Of a DNA stretch of 64,000 nucleotides, positions 63,463 to 64,000 are shown one piece after another. Within the stretch, counting starts at the first letter, position 1, and each line of letters starts with the position of its first letter. The stretch is from positions 186,001 through 250,000 of the forward strand of contig CALIBL010000035.1 in NCBI GenBank assembly GCA_938045805.1, given 5' to 3'. This DNA comes from an uncultured Rubripirellula sp. Its GTDB lineage: Bacteria > Planctomycetota > Planctomycetia > Pirellulales > Pirellulaceae. A program made the translations under genes and the position numbers. The notes under the pieces are model-generated. The model made no database searches. It saw nothing but the letters and a program-made list of their open reading frames with translations, and was not told where the DNA came from.

Positions 63463-64000
63463 TCAGCGAGCAGCTACTTCTGAGGTGAGAAGCGACCGAG
63501 AATCGACGGCTCGTGCGAAGACGACGCGACTTGGCTTGTAGCGAAAATCAAGAATGATTTCTCGGTGTGCATGATGCTTATTGGGGTGGCTGATCCCTGT
63601 GGACATAAAGTGGAAGGCGTTACCCACGTTTGTGAAGTAAGGGGCAAACAGCCTCATCTCTTTCAAATCCAGCGTTCCACTTCGTCGAAGCCAATCGATC
63701 GCCATGTACTGCTTCCCCGAAATCCGAGCTTCGCTAGAGTATCTATAGATCCCGAGTTGATCACGACTTGTCACGATCCGATTCACCACGTCAGGTAACA
63801 TGCCTGGGACGGCGAAAAGAACCTGCTCGGGTGATTGATTGACATTCACCTGAGCAAGAACTGGCGTGCCCAGAACAAAAGACAGCTGCTCGTTGATCTT
63901 CGGAAGTAGCTGATCGAAGGTATAGTCATTTTCAGGCCAAGGACTTTCGAGCAAAAGGGAGCCGTCCTCAGACTGATACTCGACCGAGACACCCACCAAG
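63463..64000 (-). CDS. gspK: GspK-like minor pseudopilin, C-terminal part (continues beyond window)
   Basis: The frame stays open through the right edge, so only the C-terminal roughly 179 residues are seen. They include LAQVNVNQSPEQVLFAVPGMLPDVVNRIVTSRDQ, which matches the GspK block I-N-x-N-x-A-P-x-x-V-L-x-A-L-P-G followed by a helix. Next come SARISGKQYMAIDWLRRSGTLDL-type sequences, and a C-terminal beta part ending in a basic tail. GspK is the minor pseudopilin that caps the tip of type II pseudopili. Its presence here, apart from the gspE-J operon, completes most of the system. The start, prepilin motif and any neighbouring genes lie outside the window. Confidence 0.78.
   Translation of the reverse strand, partial: LVGVSVEYQSEDGSLLLESPWPENDYTFDQLLPKINEQLSFVLGTPVLAQVNVNQSPEQVLFAVPGMLPDVVNRIVTSRDQLGIYRYSSEARISGKQYMAIDWLRRSGTLDLKEMRLFAPYFTNVGNAFHFMSTGISHPNKHHAHREIILDFRYKPSRVVFARAVDSRSLLTSEVAAR

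Noticed and set aside
1-64000. CRISPR arrays, tRNA or rRNA genes, insertion sequences
   Set aside because: I looked for regularly spaced repeats, tRNA-like cloverleaf ends and transposase motifs and found none that could be supported.

Overview
The window looks like chromosomal DNA from a marine-type planctomycete, most likely Pirellulaceae (Rhodopirellula/Rubripirellula-like). The signs are three formylglycine sulfatases, a giant esterase/propeller/cytochrome c protein of the kind found in the PVC group, planctomycete-style ECF sigma factors paired with an anti-sigma protein or a kinase, MauG-like and PQQ-propeller secreted proteins, and outer-membrane barrels resembling Lpg1974. I saw no tRNA, rRNA, CRISPR array or insertion sequence. 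All functional calls come from reading motifs by eye; no database search was run. || Left part (1 to about 31.4 kb) is an ordinary planctomycete mosaic. It holds a sulfatase 3' end, a STAS protein, a bestrophin, a long sulfatase with a coiled-coil tail, a small exopolysaccharide block (O-antigen ligase-like polymerase, Wzz-like co-polymerase, secreted carboxypeptidase-regulatory-like protein), a methyltransferase, an acetolactate decarboxylase carrying a ribbon-helix-helix-like N-terminus, a VTT membrane protein with a flavin disulfide reductase, an AhpD-like protein, several secreted hydrolases (sialate O-acetylesterase, GDPD, GH99/71-like), an ECF sigma factor coupled to an ankyrin-repeat anti-sigma, another sulfatase, a 1322-residue haem protein, an SGNH hydrolase, a metallopeptidase and a PQQ-like propeller. 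|| Right part (31.4 to 64 kb) appears to be one large cell-surface or secretion locus and is the main discovery. It contains: (a) a stand-alone exported C39 (double-glycine type) peptidase whose start overlaps the stop of an outer-membrane beta-barrel gene, an arrangement reminiscent of FapD/FapF of the Pseudomonas functional-amyloid system; (b) a MamK-like actin and a single-pass membrane protein of unknown role; (c) two paralogous large outer-membrane barrels; (d) a type II secretion/type IV pilus-like operon (GspE, F, G, H, I, J, a PilM/PilN-type fusion and a PilO/PilP-type protein), with secretin GspD and a GspK-like protein further right; (e) nine small exported proteins (140-158 residues) that I do not recognise. 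|| Each of the nine proteins has a signal peptide, then a gapless 21-residue leader-like block that begins [FY]G[LI] and ends [VI]RGxG, then a short beta-rich body. They fall into three subfamilies. Types A and B always occur as an A-then-B gene pair with a 46-53 nt gap (three such cassettes); type C proteins are single genes (three). The genes flank the secretion genes on both sides. My working model, which is inference, is that type A/B/C proteins are exported and trimmed at the RGxG site by the C39 peptidase, then displayed or assembled at the surface through the barrel or the secretin/pseudopilus. A MauG-like dihaem protein and an ECF sigma/kinase pair sit between gspE and gspD.
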